This document shows, one piece after another, positions 35,082-43,476 of a stretch of 64,000 nucleotides of DNA. Under the pieces are notes generated by a model. That model had not been told where the DNA came from and ran no database searches. It was given only the letters and a program-made list of their open reading frames with translations. This stretch comes from CAVQEK01 sp963711495 (GTDB lineage Bacteria > Bacteroidota > Bacteroidia > Cytophagales > Cyclobacteriaceae). The stretch spans positions 992,001 through 1,056,000 of the forward strand of contig CAVQEK010000004.1 of assembly GCA_963711495.1 (NCBI GenBank), in the 5' to 3' direction. A program made the position numbers and the translations under genes. Each line of letters starts with the position of its first letter. Position 1 is the stretch's first letter.

Positions 35082-36374
35082 ATGCAAAATATTTTAATGT
35101 TATCAACCCACGGCTATGTGGCCGCTGAACCTGAATTAGGTAAGCCGGACACAGGCGGACAGGTAGTATACGTGCTGGAGCTCGCCAACCGTTTTAGTCG
35201 CCTTGGTGTGAAAGTTGACCTGGTTACCCGTCAATTTGAAGATCAGCCAGAAGCGGATATTGTCAATGAAAATTTTAAAGTATGGCGCATACCATTTGGC
35301 GGTAAAAAATTTATCCGTAAAGAAGACATGCACGACCACCTGGGGCAATTTGTTACCAACATGCTTTCGGCTATAAGAAGTAAAGGCATCGCTTACGATA
35401 TAGTATATTCTCACTATTGGGATGCAGGGTGGGCAGGTCAGAAAATAGCGGAAGAATTAGGTGTGCCCCACGTGCATACACCGCATTCCCTCGGTTGGTG
35501 GAAGAAGCACAACATGGGAAAACACATGGATGAATCTGCCATGGAGAAGAATTATCGATTTAGTGAACGCATTGAAAAAGAATTTTTCGTTTTCCAGATG
35601 TGTAATCATGTGATTGCTACGACAGAACCGCAGACTGAGTTATTAATGGAGCATTATGACGTATTAGAGCGAAGGGTAAGCGTGATTCCTCCCGGTATGG
35701 ATGAAAACAGATTTTCACCAGTACGCGCTGAGGACCAGAAAGTGCTGCGAGAAAAATATGACTTTAAAGAACACGATGTGCTGGCATTGGGAAGAATGGC
35801 GAGCAACAAAGGACACGACCTGCTCATTAAGTCAATGCCTACCTTGATAAAGCTAGTGCCAGATGCTCGCTTGATGGCATGTATTGGAAGCGATGAATCC
35901 AAACAGGATGAAAAAGGTACCAATTCCCTGAAAAAGCTGGCGAAAGAACTGGGTATTGAAGACAAAATTGTATGGAAACCTTATGTACCTGATGAAGATC
36001 TGGCCAATTATTACCGAAGTGCGGCAGTCTTTGCTTTGTCTTCAAGGTACGAACCTTTTGGTATGGTAGCGATAGAAGCAATGGCAAGTGGAACGCCAGC
36101 GGTTGTTACTGTTCATGGGGGACTATTTGAACTTATTGACTTTGGAAATCAGGCTTTATTTGCCGATCCCAATCGCCCGGAAGAATATGGCGCCATGCTG
36201 GCCATGCCCATGCTTTATGATCAACTGGCACGTGAAATTTCGGTTGAAGGAGCACGATTTGCCAGGCGGATGTTCGGTTGGACAGGAATTGCAAAAAGGA
36301 TACTGAACATTTTTGATTCGCTGGTTAAGGCGAATTCTATTTCAGAATATAGCACCTATGGCAGAAACCGTTAA
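35082..36374 (+). CDS. GT4 glycosyltransferase, sucrose-phosphate-synthase-like
   Basis: A 430-residue cytosolic GT-B transferase. The N-terminus MLSTHGYVAAEPELGKPDTG with GGQVVYVLELA is the hallmark of the sucrose synthase / sucrose-phosphate synthase / mannosylfructose-phosphate synthase group. The acceptor side includes HTPHSLGWWKK. The sugar-nucleotide side has IPPGMDENRF and the E-x7-E motif EPFGMVAIEAMASGTPAVV. It follows the HAD-glycosidase gene by 10 bp, so synthase and phosphatase are made together; in Agrobacterium a synthase/phosphatase pair of this kind makes mannosylfructose. Donor and acceptor specificity cannot be read here. Confidence 0.88.
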   Translation: MQNILMLSTHGYVAAEPELGKPDTGGQVVYVLELANRFSRLGVKVDLVTRQFEDQPEADIVNENFKVWRIPFGGKKFIRKEDMHDHLGQFVTNMLSAIRSKGIAYDIVYSHYWDAGWAGQKIAEELGVPHVHTPHSLGWWKKHNMGKHMDESAMEKNYRFSERIEKEFFVFQMCNHVIATTEPQTELLMEHYDVLERRVSVIPPGMDENRFSPVRAEDQKVLREKYDFKEHDVLALGRMASNKGHDLLIKSMPTLIKLVPDARLMACIGSDESKQDEKGTNSLKKLAKELGIEDKIVWKPYVPDEDLANYYRSAAVFALSSRYEPFGMVAIEAMASGTPAVVTVHGGLFELIDFGNQALFADPNRPEEYGAMLAMPMLYDQLAREISVEGARFARRMFGWTGIAKRILNIFDSLVKANSISEYSTYGRNR

Positions 36375-36401
36375 TCATTTGTTTTATCCTCAAAAACATT
36401 G

Positions 36402-36429
36402 ATGCGCCGCAGAAAACGGTGCATTTTTT
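36402..36429 (+). terminator. Terminator of the sugar module
   Basis: TGCGCCG pairs with CGGTGCA (one G-U pair) around a seven-base loop, extended by A-T pairs, followed by a run of T. It lies about 28 bases after the glycosyltransferase stop. Confidence 0.85.
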
Positions 36430-36529
36430 CTATTCCAGGTTATCGTGCTTATGGCATTGAGACAATTGATCAATATGACTGCATAAATTTTATCAATATT
36501 TAGTAGTCCTGATTAATGCCTTCATTGCT

Positions 36530-39500
36530 TCAATTGGTTGATTGATTATTTCCATTTTTTACAGCATTGCGGAAACTTTCAGTGTTTACTTCCCTGGTAT
36601 TGTATTTTTTTATGTAATTGGCATGTGCCTGATCATTCGGATATGACAATTCCGGGCCATAAGGATAACCGGGCATTGCCCTGAAAGGCAGTGGCTGCAC
36701 AGTTTGACCCCAGGCCGTGTTCAGATCGCCGTCTTTTACCCATCCTTCACTATAAATCAGGAAATCTCTTTTCCAGCCCACCGGAAGATGCGGTAAACTT
36801 TGTGCGTCAAATTCAAATGATATTTCATCGCCGGCATTTGCAATAACATATTTATCATCGCCTTCAGCCAATAGTGGTTTAACATCGCCATACCGGGTAT
36901 ATTTTCCAGTAAGATCACGCCACTGCTGACCCTTGCTGATTTGATAATAATCAAACCAATGTGGTCCGTAGCGCCCGCCTTTCCTATACGAGGCTGAAAA
37001 CCCCCGATAGTGTAAATCCGCCTTTAACAGGTTTATATCGGTCAATTTAACCGGAGTCTCAGGATTGCAAGCTGAAAAGAAGATCTGATCCCAATAGATT
37101 TGCATGTTGGTAATGATGCGTATTTTTCGGTCTTTGGTCAGAAACTTATTAGTCAGATCAACCACAACCGTTTTGTCTTTCCCCATAGGAAAACCAAGAT
37201 TTTTGATGACTGTTTGCCATTCATCGTGTGCGTTTTTAACCTGCAAATAAGGAGCAACCAATTTGTATTGATCCGATTGTGACATAGCTATATTAATACT
37301 GGCATCGGAGGGGAAGATCCAACCGCGGAGAAACAGGTATAAACTATCGGTATGCGCTTGAGCCCCGAGATCCAATATAAGATCCCTTTGTTTCGTCAAT
37401 CCCTGGTATTTTCCCAATTCAAACTGATGAACATACCAGTCGTCGTGATCAAGGACTTCCTGCAATAAGTTGTTCCCCTGACTATCATAGGCTGCGACGG
37501 GTGGATGTTTTTCCGGGACTTTGTACAGACGTCTTCCCGGGAATGGTGGTGGCATAAATTTCTCATCAACGAATATGTCAATAGAATCGGGATGATCGAC
37601 AGCCACCAGTGATGTTTTGTCAAAAAATACTGCTTCCCACAACTCCTCAGTAATATTAAGCGCATAAACACCGTTTTTTGGTTTCAACATATCCCCTGGT
37701 ATTTTGAGGTATTCCTTAGAGATATCAGCGAAGGCAAAGGCTTTTTTCCCACCCATGACACCCAGGGGCATTCCCAATGCGCTACGCCACAACATGTCTT
37801 TGGCAAAAACATATTTTTCCCCATTCCAGGTATACAGGAACGGACATGATCCTTTTAATTTTTGTTCTTCAAGCAGTTTCTGATCGCTGTTGGGAGAGAT
37901 GATGTTTTGAGGCACACCGTTGGTCCAAACAATACGTACGATATCAGCACTTTCCCGATTCCCAATGCCAAATAATATTACAGGATCGGTTACCACTTTC
38001 ATTTGATAAAGATCACCTGCACGGACTTCAACTTTAGCGCCGATGCCATAGTGGTTATTTTTGCCATTGCCATTGCTGAGCCCCACCAGTTGTACTTTGA
38101 TAAAATGGTTGAGGTTTGCACCGTCATTTCGAATCAGGTGCAATCCATCAGGACACGTCAGAAAAATATCCTCATCACCATCTTCATTGAAATCGGCGGT
38201 TGCAATATGGCTGGCAGTGGTCACTGTTTTAGGCAATAATCGCGATACATTCCTGAAAATTCCAATACTGTCGTTGTGGAAGAGGAAAAGACCCTGCCCG
38301 CCTTTTCCTTTCGGATCACAACCCACCAACAGATCGAGATGACCATCATTATCAAAATCAATAAATTTAGCATCCTGGCCATTTAATCCATTTAACACGT
38401 TGAAGGCAGCAGTGGAATGTAATTCTTTTTCGAAAGTGTTGTTGCCTTTGTTGTTGTAAAGTGTGTTTTGACCAGCCTGATCAGATAACACAAAAATATC
38501 CGGAAGTCCGTCGTTATTATAATCACCAATGGCCGCAGCGCTGGAACCGCCTTTGTCTTTCAATCCGGATGTTTCTGTAATGTCCTTGAACCTGAACTGA
38601 CGCTGATTGGTGTATAATGTATTGCTGACATTTTCATTCACAGCAAATAAATCGACGTCACCGTCATCATCGAAATCGCCAAAACCTGCACTCGTGGTAA
38701 CGGCATTAACTCCAGCCAATCCTGCTTGTTCTGCCATTTCGTTAAAAGTACCATCCATATTGTTCCGGAACAGGGTGTTTTTCCCAGACTTCGCAATGAA
38801 CAGATCTAGGTCGCCATCCTGGTCCATATCGAAAGTCAATATCTTATTTCCTCCAGAATCAATCAATTTTGAATCACTGGTATGATTACTGAAAGTACCG
38901 TCACCATTGTTGTGATAAAATACATCGCCATCATCCATGGTAATGAAAAGATCCAGATTGCCATCATTGTCCAGATCAGAAAACCCGGCTGCCGTTTCTC
39001 TTCCCTGGTGGTTCAGGCCAGACGCCGCTTTTGTTTCCTGGAAAGAACCACGGTCATTATTAAACAAATAATAGGTTGAGGGTGATTTCGAATCCGTTGA
39101 ATAACTATAATATACATCAATATCACCATCACCATCGTAATCGGCCAGTGCAAGAACTGAAACGCCATCTGGCGATAAATTAGTTGGAAAATCATCCATG
39201 TGAAGTCCTACATCGGCAGTAGCATCAGTCAATTTAATGATATCCAAAATGGATTCTCCCTCGGAAAGGCTAGAGGAAAGCGGCTGACTTTGGGTAAATA
39301 CCGGAAAACCAACAAATTGGTCTCCCGGTCCTTTTATTGCGGTATTTCCAGTCTGATACAGCGGTGTGACTTTCATGAAATTATGAAATATACGAAACGG
39401 TGTTGTGGCATCCTTCACATCGTTTTTTTGTAAGTAATCAACCGCTTTGTTGTAATAATCTTCCGCTTCTTTGGGGAATACGGGGATCAGGGTTTTAAGC

Positions 39501-40096
39501 TCTTCCAGTTGCGCGAGTGCCTCACTCCCCTGATTGTTTTGCAATAATACTTCGGTGAGTTGGAGGCGGGGCACAATATTACTTGGGAGCAATTTTACAA
39601 CCATTCTCAGGTTATCTGCTCTTTGTTGAGAAGATGTAGTATCTTGAAATTTGGCATAAAAATCAGCCAGTCCGTAATAGGCCTTAGCATATTTCGGATC
39701 AATCCCGATAATTTTTTTGAGTTCTCCGACAGCTTCGTCATCCCTTCCACTCAATTCATAGATCTTGGCATAGATCAAACGGATATCCGGGTTTTTTGGA
39801 TCTATATCGGTAGCCTTCTTCAATTGTTTTTCCGCCTTATCAAATTGCCCTTGGCGAAGATAGACCAGACCGAGATTGGCATAACCTGTGGCCTCATCAG
39901 GTGCCAGGTCGATCAATTTTTTAAAAGCTGCTTCTGCTGCGTCAAGTTGATTTTCTTCAAGATAAGCGAGGCCGATATTGGTTGTGGTAATTTTATCAAA
40001 ATATGCCTTCTTATTGTCAGTTTTCTTTCTGTGACATGCGGTAATGAAACATATCATCAAGATTGGCAGCAAGAAAATATATATTCGTTTAATCAT
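36530..40096 (-). CDS. Large TPR / FG-GAP / ASPIC-UnbV lipoprotein (CRTAC1-like)
   Basis: A 1,188-residue exported lipoprotein when started at the ATG at 40,096, which begins a signal peptide with lipobox FITAC near residue 21; an upstream ATG at 40,129 is less likely. About four TPRs follow (40-200), for example GYANLGLVYLRQGQFDKAE. Next come at least eight FG-GAP/VCBS repeats (about 300-680), each with a calcium-binding DxDxDGxxD-type loop such as DYDGDGDIDVY and DFDNDGHLDLL. An ASPIC/UnbV-like segment (about 690-770) ends in GIGNRESADIVRIVWTNG. A long C-terminal region begins CPFLYTWNGEKYVFAKD and is known to me only as a common tail of such proteins. It is the last gene of the minus-strand cluster, 307 bp after the binding-protein gene, so it may have a separate promoter. 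Confidence 0.88.
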   Translation of the reverse strand: MIKRIYIFLLPILMICFITACHRKKTDNKKAYFDKITTTNIGLAYLEENQLDAAEAAFKKLIDLAPDEATGYANLGLVYLRQGQFDKAEKQLKKATDIDPKNPDIRLIYAKIYELSGRDDEAVGELKKIIGIDPKYAKAYYGLADFYAKFQDTTSSQQRADNLRMVVKLLPSNIVPRLQLTEVLLQNNQGSEALAQLEELKTLIPVFPKEAEDYYNKAVDYLQKNDVKDATTPFRIFHNFMKVTPLYQTGNTAIKGPGDQFVGFPVFTQSQPLSSSLSEGESILDIIKLTDATADVGLHMDDFPTNLSPDGVSVLALADYDGDGDIDVYYSYSTDSKSPSTYYLFNNDRGSFQETKAASGLNHQGRETAAGFSDLDNDGNLDLFITMDDGDVFYHNNGDGTFSNHTSDSKLIDSGGNKILTFDMDQDGDLDLFIAKSGKNTLFRNNMDGTFNEMAEQAGLAGVNAVTTSAGFGDFDDDGDVDLFAVNENVSNTLYTNQRQFRFKDITETSGLKDKGGSSAAAIGDYNNDGLPDIFVLSDQAGQNTLYNNKGNNTFEKELHSTAAFNVLNGLNGQDAKFIDFDNDGHLDLLVGCDPKGKGGQGLFLFHNDSIGIFRNVSRLLPKTVTTASHIATADFNEDGDEDIFLTCPDGLHLIRNDGANLNHFIKVQLVGLSNGNGKNNHYGIGAKVEVRAGDLYQMKVVTDPVILFGIGNRESADIVRIVWTNGVPQNIISPNSDQKLLEEQKLKGSCPFLYTWNGEKYVFAKDMLWRSALGMPLGVMGGKKAFAFADISKEYLKIPGDMLKPKNGVYALNITEELWEAVFFDKTSLVAVDHPDSIDIFVDEKFMPPPFPGRRLYKVPEKHPPVAAYDSQGNNLLQEVLDHDDWYVHQFELGKYQGLTKQRDLILDLGAQAHTDSLYLFLRGWIFPSDASINIAMSQSDQYKLVAPYLQVKNAHDEWQTVIKNLGFPMGKDKTVVVDLTNKFLTKDRKIRIITNMQIYWDQIFFSACNPETPVKLTDINLLKADLHYRGFSASYRKGGRYGPHWFDYYQISKGQQWRDLTGKYTRYGDVKPLLAEGDDKYVIANAGDEISFEFDAQSLPHLPVGWKRDFLIYSEGWVKDGDLNTAWGQTVQPLPFRAMPGYPYGPELSYPNDQAHANYIKKYNTREVNTESFRNAVKNGNNQSTN

Positions 40097-40403
40097 GATT
40101 GCTGATAATTTAAACTGGTGTCGCTTCATAATTTTTAGGGTCTATATGGGGTTTTGCCGCTGGCTTTTTTTTGATCCTTTCACAAGTAACGATAAATATC
40201 CAAAAGAATAAATAATTTTTCAACGGCCGGATATCCATTCATTTTTTTAGTTCGGATGGATTTATCACACGCGAGGTGGTGAATCAATTTGTTATCATAT
40301 TGGCATTTTTTATCATTACGCTGGCGTATTGTTGAATTGCATGGAGCATTGCTCATTGTAACGGCCTTTTTATTCAAAAATTTTTGCTGATTCAGGCCGT
40401 TTT
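40097..40403. other. 307-bp gap inside the minus-strand cluster
   Basis: No credible coding frame or hairpin terminator is visible. A 77-codon frame overlapping the neighbouring stop has no protein character. This is the second longest interruption in the 17.7-kb cluster. Confidence 0.5.
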
Positions 40404-41537
40404 CTACGGACAAATACAGGCCTCATTATTCCGGTTTCCGTGAACATCAAAGCTAATTTGGCCGGTTATTCCTTCATATTTAGATTCTGCCAACTGGTCT
40501 CTTATTTTTTGTTTATCTGTCCCTGCTTTTTTGATAGATTTGATAATCAAACTGGCTCCGTCAAAGCTATATGCAGCTACGATTCCCGGAACATATCCAT
40601 ATTTCGATTTGAACTCATTTCTGAAATTCCTTCCCTGGTCAGCAAACCATCCTGTAGGGCACAAGGCTGTTAGATTGGTTTTCAAAGGATATTCATTTAA
40701 TGCATCAATTGGGCAATAAACTGACGCATCAAGATGGGCATTTTTCATCCGGTCAGAAAAGATTTTCAGGTCCGGGACATTGCCGTAAAAAACGACTGCT
40801 TCAAATCCTTTGGTCTTCATTTCTTGGATAATGTCATTAAAATTGGCCAGTGTATTATCAAAAGAATAAATTGTTGGTTTTGGTAAATTTTCTTTGGCCG
40901 CTGTTTTTATAAATGAAGATGCAGCTACTTTGTCGTCGTAATTTTCAGCATGAAGAACTGCAATGTTCACCAGTTTTTTTTGATGATAAATTTCCTTTAC
41001 AAGGGTATTGCTCTGTTGGTCATCGTCGTAAATACAACGGAAAAACCAGGGTACGAAGGCATAACCGAGACTTGGGTCCGTTGCCCTGGAGGCCATCAAA
41101 ACAATATGGGATTTTGTCGCCACTTGTTCTGCCAAATGGGCATCACGTCCGTTGAGCGATCCGAGTATAGCACATACACTGTCATTATAAATAAGATTTA
41201 CAGTTTCTTTGGAGCCAGCTCCCCACATGCCATTGCATGATCTGATCCTGACTTCCACTGCTGCACCATTAATTCCACCGGCTCGATTAATCTTATCGAC
41301 TGCCATTTGTACTCCATCTACTGCTTCACGCGACAGTGGATCCGATTTTGCATCTTCTATCAGCAGTAAGCCGATGCGGATGGTTTCCGGATATTTGACT
41401 GACTGATGATTTGTATTATTTATATTCTTTATGGGTAGAAGCCTGTTTTGATCTGCTCCCAACCTTTGATATTTAAAATCAGGGAAAATGAATATCGTCA
41501 GAATGATCAGCCCACGAATGAAAACTTTTGAAAGCAT
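40404..41537 (-). CDS. Periplasmic binding protein, Peripla_BP_6 family (paralogue 1)
   Basis: A 377-residue exported binding protein of the leucine/amide-binding type. A hydrophobic N-terminus (VFIRGLIILTIFIFPDF) acts as signal peptide or anchor. The family pattern is clear: RIGLLLIEDAKSDPLSREAV followed by GVQMAVDKINRAGGINGA, AILGSLNGRDAHLAEQVA, and FKSKYGYVPGIVAAYSFDGA. Length is normal. It is a paralogue of the neighbour at 41,610 (shared GMWGAGSKE/GLWGASGNE and AILGSLNGRDAH/AVLGSIDGQNTH segments). No permease or ATPase gene of an ABC importer lies nearby, so it may deliver ligand to another partner or act as a sensor or scaffold. The C-terminus NRNNEACICP is unusual, with two cysteines. 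Confidence 0.87.
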   Translation of the reverse strand: MLSKVFIRGLIILTIFIFPDFKYQRLGADQNRLLPIKNINNTNHQSVKYPETIRIGLLLIEDAKSDPLSREAVDGVQMAVDKINRAGGINGAAVEVRIRSCNGMWGAGSKETVNLIYNDSVCAILGSLNGRDAHLAEQVATKSHIVLMASRATDPSLGYAFVPWFFRCIYDDDQQSNTLVKEIYHQKKLVNIAVLHAENYDDKVAASSFIKTAAKENLPKPTIYSFDNTLANFNDIIQEMKTKGFEAVVFYGNVPDLKIFSDRMKNAHLDASVYCPIDALNEYPLKTNLTALCPTGWFADQGRNFRNEFKSKYGYVPGIVAAYSFDGASLIIKSIKKAGTDKQKIRDQLAESKYEGITGQISFDVHGNRNNEACICP

Positions 41538-41609
41538 GGAAAAGATGGAATTAATTCTTGAAATTAATATTTAACAGGTTCGGTTAATGCTATAATTCAA
41601 CCTGTTTCA

Positions 41610-42860
41610 TTATTGCAAAGGGGAATTTCTGAAAACAAATTTTCCATTTTTCACCTGAGTCAACGATACTGGCCCAATGTCATTCCACGATGCATCCAGG
41701 ATGATTTCTCCAGTCACACCGTGATAATTTGTGATCGAAGTCAACTCATCACGAATTTTAGCACGGTTTAGACCCGCTTTTCTGATACTGCCGGTCAGTA
41801 TTTGCATACCGTCGTAAGCAAGCGCAGCAAATTGATCTGGTTCTACCTGATATTTTAGTATATATTTTTGTTTAAAGTTTTGCCACTGTGGATTGTTATC
41901 CTCAGGATTAAAGGGGTATACTGCAGTGACCCCTTCTGCATTTTTCCCGGTCAGCGCAAGAAATCGATCGGAGACAATCCGGTCGCTGGCAAATACCGGC
42001 TGCTTCATGTGCATTCTTTTCATTTGGTTAATGATTCCTGCCGTTTCCTCCAGACTTCCCCAAATAAGCACTGCCTGAGCGGAGTCCTCATTTATTTTTG
42101 TGAGTTGATAGGTGAAGTCTGTGACTCCCGGTGCAAAGCGAAGATGCAACTGCACTGGATGCCCGAGACGCTGTGCCGAAGCAATAAATTCCACCACCCC
42201 CATTCTGCCATAGCGATTGTTGGCCCTTAATACGGCCACTTTTTTAAAACCTCTTTCTTCAAACATGTGAAGTGCCAAAGCATAATTATTTTGCCGGTCA
42301 TCGTCATTGATCCGGATAATCCAGGGGATCCTGGTTTCAGTTAACGTGGGGTCGGTACAGCCTGTGGTCACTATAGGCAGTTCCACTTTCAGTGCAACAC
42401 GAAGGGCAATATGTGTATTCTGACCATCAATGGATCCCAAAACCGCCCATACTTTTTGGTCATTCAATTTCACCATTTCATTGCCAGAGGCACCCCATAG
42501 TCCGGCGTCATTATGGGCCAGCAATTCAAATGGAATGCCCAGATAACCACCTTTTTCATTGGCTTCATCCAGAGCAAGCCGGGCGCCATGCAACATTGAT
42601 CTGCCGTAGGCACTATCCTCAGAATTTGTCAATGGGCCTAAAAATCCGATTTTAACAGAATCCAGATCTGGTGGGGCCTTTTTACTTCTTCCCGGACCCA
42701 AATAAAGTTGCTCATCCTTGAAAAAGAGTTTATAAGGCTGCTGAAACCGTCCATAAGGCAATAATTCGTTGGGTGTATTTCCATAATTGTCCTTGTATTG
42801 CTGGGTGGTACCTTCCAGGAACATCAATACAAACCCAACGAACATTAAAAAACGCATCAT
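41610..42860 (-). CDS. Periplasmic binding protein, Peripla_BP_6 family (paralogue 2)
   Basis: A 416-residue exported binding protein when started at 42,860, where a signal peptide MMRFLMFVGFVLMFLEGTTQ begins; an ATG at 42,908 would place a hydrophilic leader before it and overlap the RidA gene. Family segments include KIGFLGPLTNSEDSAYGRSM, GARLALDEANEKGGYLGIPF, AVLGSIDGQNTHIALRVALK and FAALAYDGMQILTGSIRKAG. A 40-residue charged stretch separates the signal peptide from the binding domain. It begins 8 bases after the RidA-like gene ends on the same strand and precedes its paralogue by 72 bp. No ABC permease is nearby. Confidence 0.88.
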   Translation of the reverse strand: MMRFLMFVGFVLMFLEGTTQQYKDNYGNTPNELLPYGRFQQPYKLFFKDEQLYLGPGRSKKAPPDLDSVKIGFLGPLTNSEDSAYGRSMLHGARLALDEANEKGGYLGIPFELLAHNDAGLWGASGNEMVKLNDQKVWAVLGSIDGQNTHIALRVALKVELPIVTTGCTDPTLTETRIPWIIRINDDDRQNNYALALHMFEERGFKKVAVLRANNRYGRMGVVEFIASAQRLGHPVQLHLRFAPGVTDFTYQLTKINEDSAQAVLIWGSLEETAGIINQMKRMHMKQPVFASDRIVSDRFLALTGKNAEGVTAVYPFNPEDNNPQWQNFKQKYILKYQVEPDQFAALAYDGMQILTGSIRKAGLNRAKIRDELTSITNYHGVTGEIILDASWNDIGPVSLTQVKNGKFVFRNSPLQ

Positions 42861-42867
42861 GGTATGA

Positions 42868-43452
42868 TTATTTGGAATTTGACGATGGGCAAATGGCAAT
42901 AGCTTCAATTTCTACCAACAGTGTGTCCCAGCACAATGTGGCCTGTATACCAGTACTGGCTGGCAAGGGATCGAGTTTCAACCAGCGATAGAAGGAGGTC
43001 CTCACTTCGTTAAAATCTTTATAATCCCTTTCAATATCGCGTAAGTAACAAGTGGTTCGTACGACGTCATGCCACGACATTTCTTCAGCCCCGAGTAAAT
43101 TGCTGACGTTGCGAAAAGTACGCCAGCATTGGGCCCTGAAATCACCGATATGAGCGGTTTTTCCTTCCTCGTTTACACTCGCAGTACCAGATATTAATAA
43201 GACAGAAACGCCTCCAATATCCAATCGCATGGCCCGTGAAAAGGAAGAAGGTCTGCTATAATTGTAGGCTTCATTCAATACCTGTGGGGCATGTACTGCC
43301 CGTTTATTAATGGAACCTCTTTCAGCATGAAAGGCGGGGAGCTTGTAATCCAAAAACTCATCAAGATTTGTTATAATACCAAGCCTGATCATTTCTTCCC
43401 GCTCACCGTCAGAGAGTTTAAGTTGTTGAAGGGGTAATTGTAAATCATTCAT
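42868..43452 (-). CDS. RidA-like / chorismatase-like protein
   Basis: A 194-residue protein whose last 120 residues have the YjgF/YER057c/UK114 (RidA) fold: VSVLLISGTASVNEEGKTAH, then QCWRTFRNVSNLLGAEEMSW with HDVVRTTCYLRDI, and the closing STGIQATLCWDTLLVEIEAI. RidA proteins hydrolyse reactive enamines and imines; longer relatives include FkbO/Hyg5-type chorismatases. The N-terminal 70 residues are longer than in RidA and have no recognised domain. There is no signal peptide, so it is cytosolic, unlike most of its neighbours. The arginine needed for RidA deaminase activity cannot be assigned with certainty. It is 24 bases from the propeller gene upstream. Confidence 0.78.
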   Translation of the reverse strand: MNDLQLPLQQLKLSDGEREEMIRLGIITNLDEFLDYKLPAFHAERGSINKRAVHAPQVLNEAYNYSRPSSFSRAMRLDIGGVSVLLISGTASVNEEGKTAHIGDFRAQCWRTFRNVSNLLGAEEMSWHDVVRTTCYLRDIERDYKDFNEVRTSFYRWLKLDPLPASTGIQATLCWDTLLVEIEAIAICPSSNSK

Positions 43453-43476
43453 TTTGTTAAGATTAAAAATTGATAA

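Noticed and set aside
40180..40413. A 77-codon minus-strand frame between two cluster genes
   Set aside because: Low-complexity basic translation with no recognisable domain; it overlaps the neighbour's stop codon and has no promoter or coding bias.
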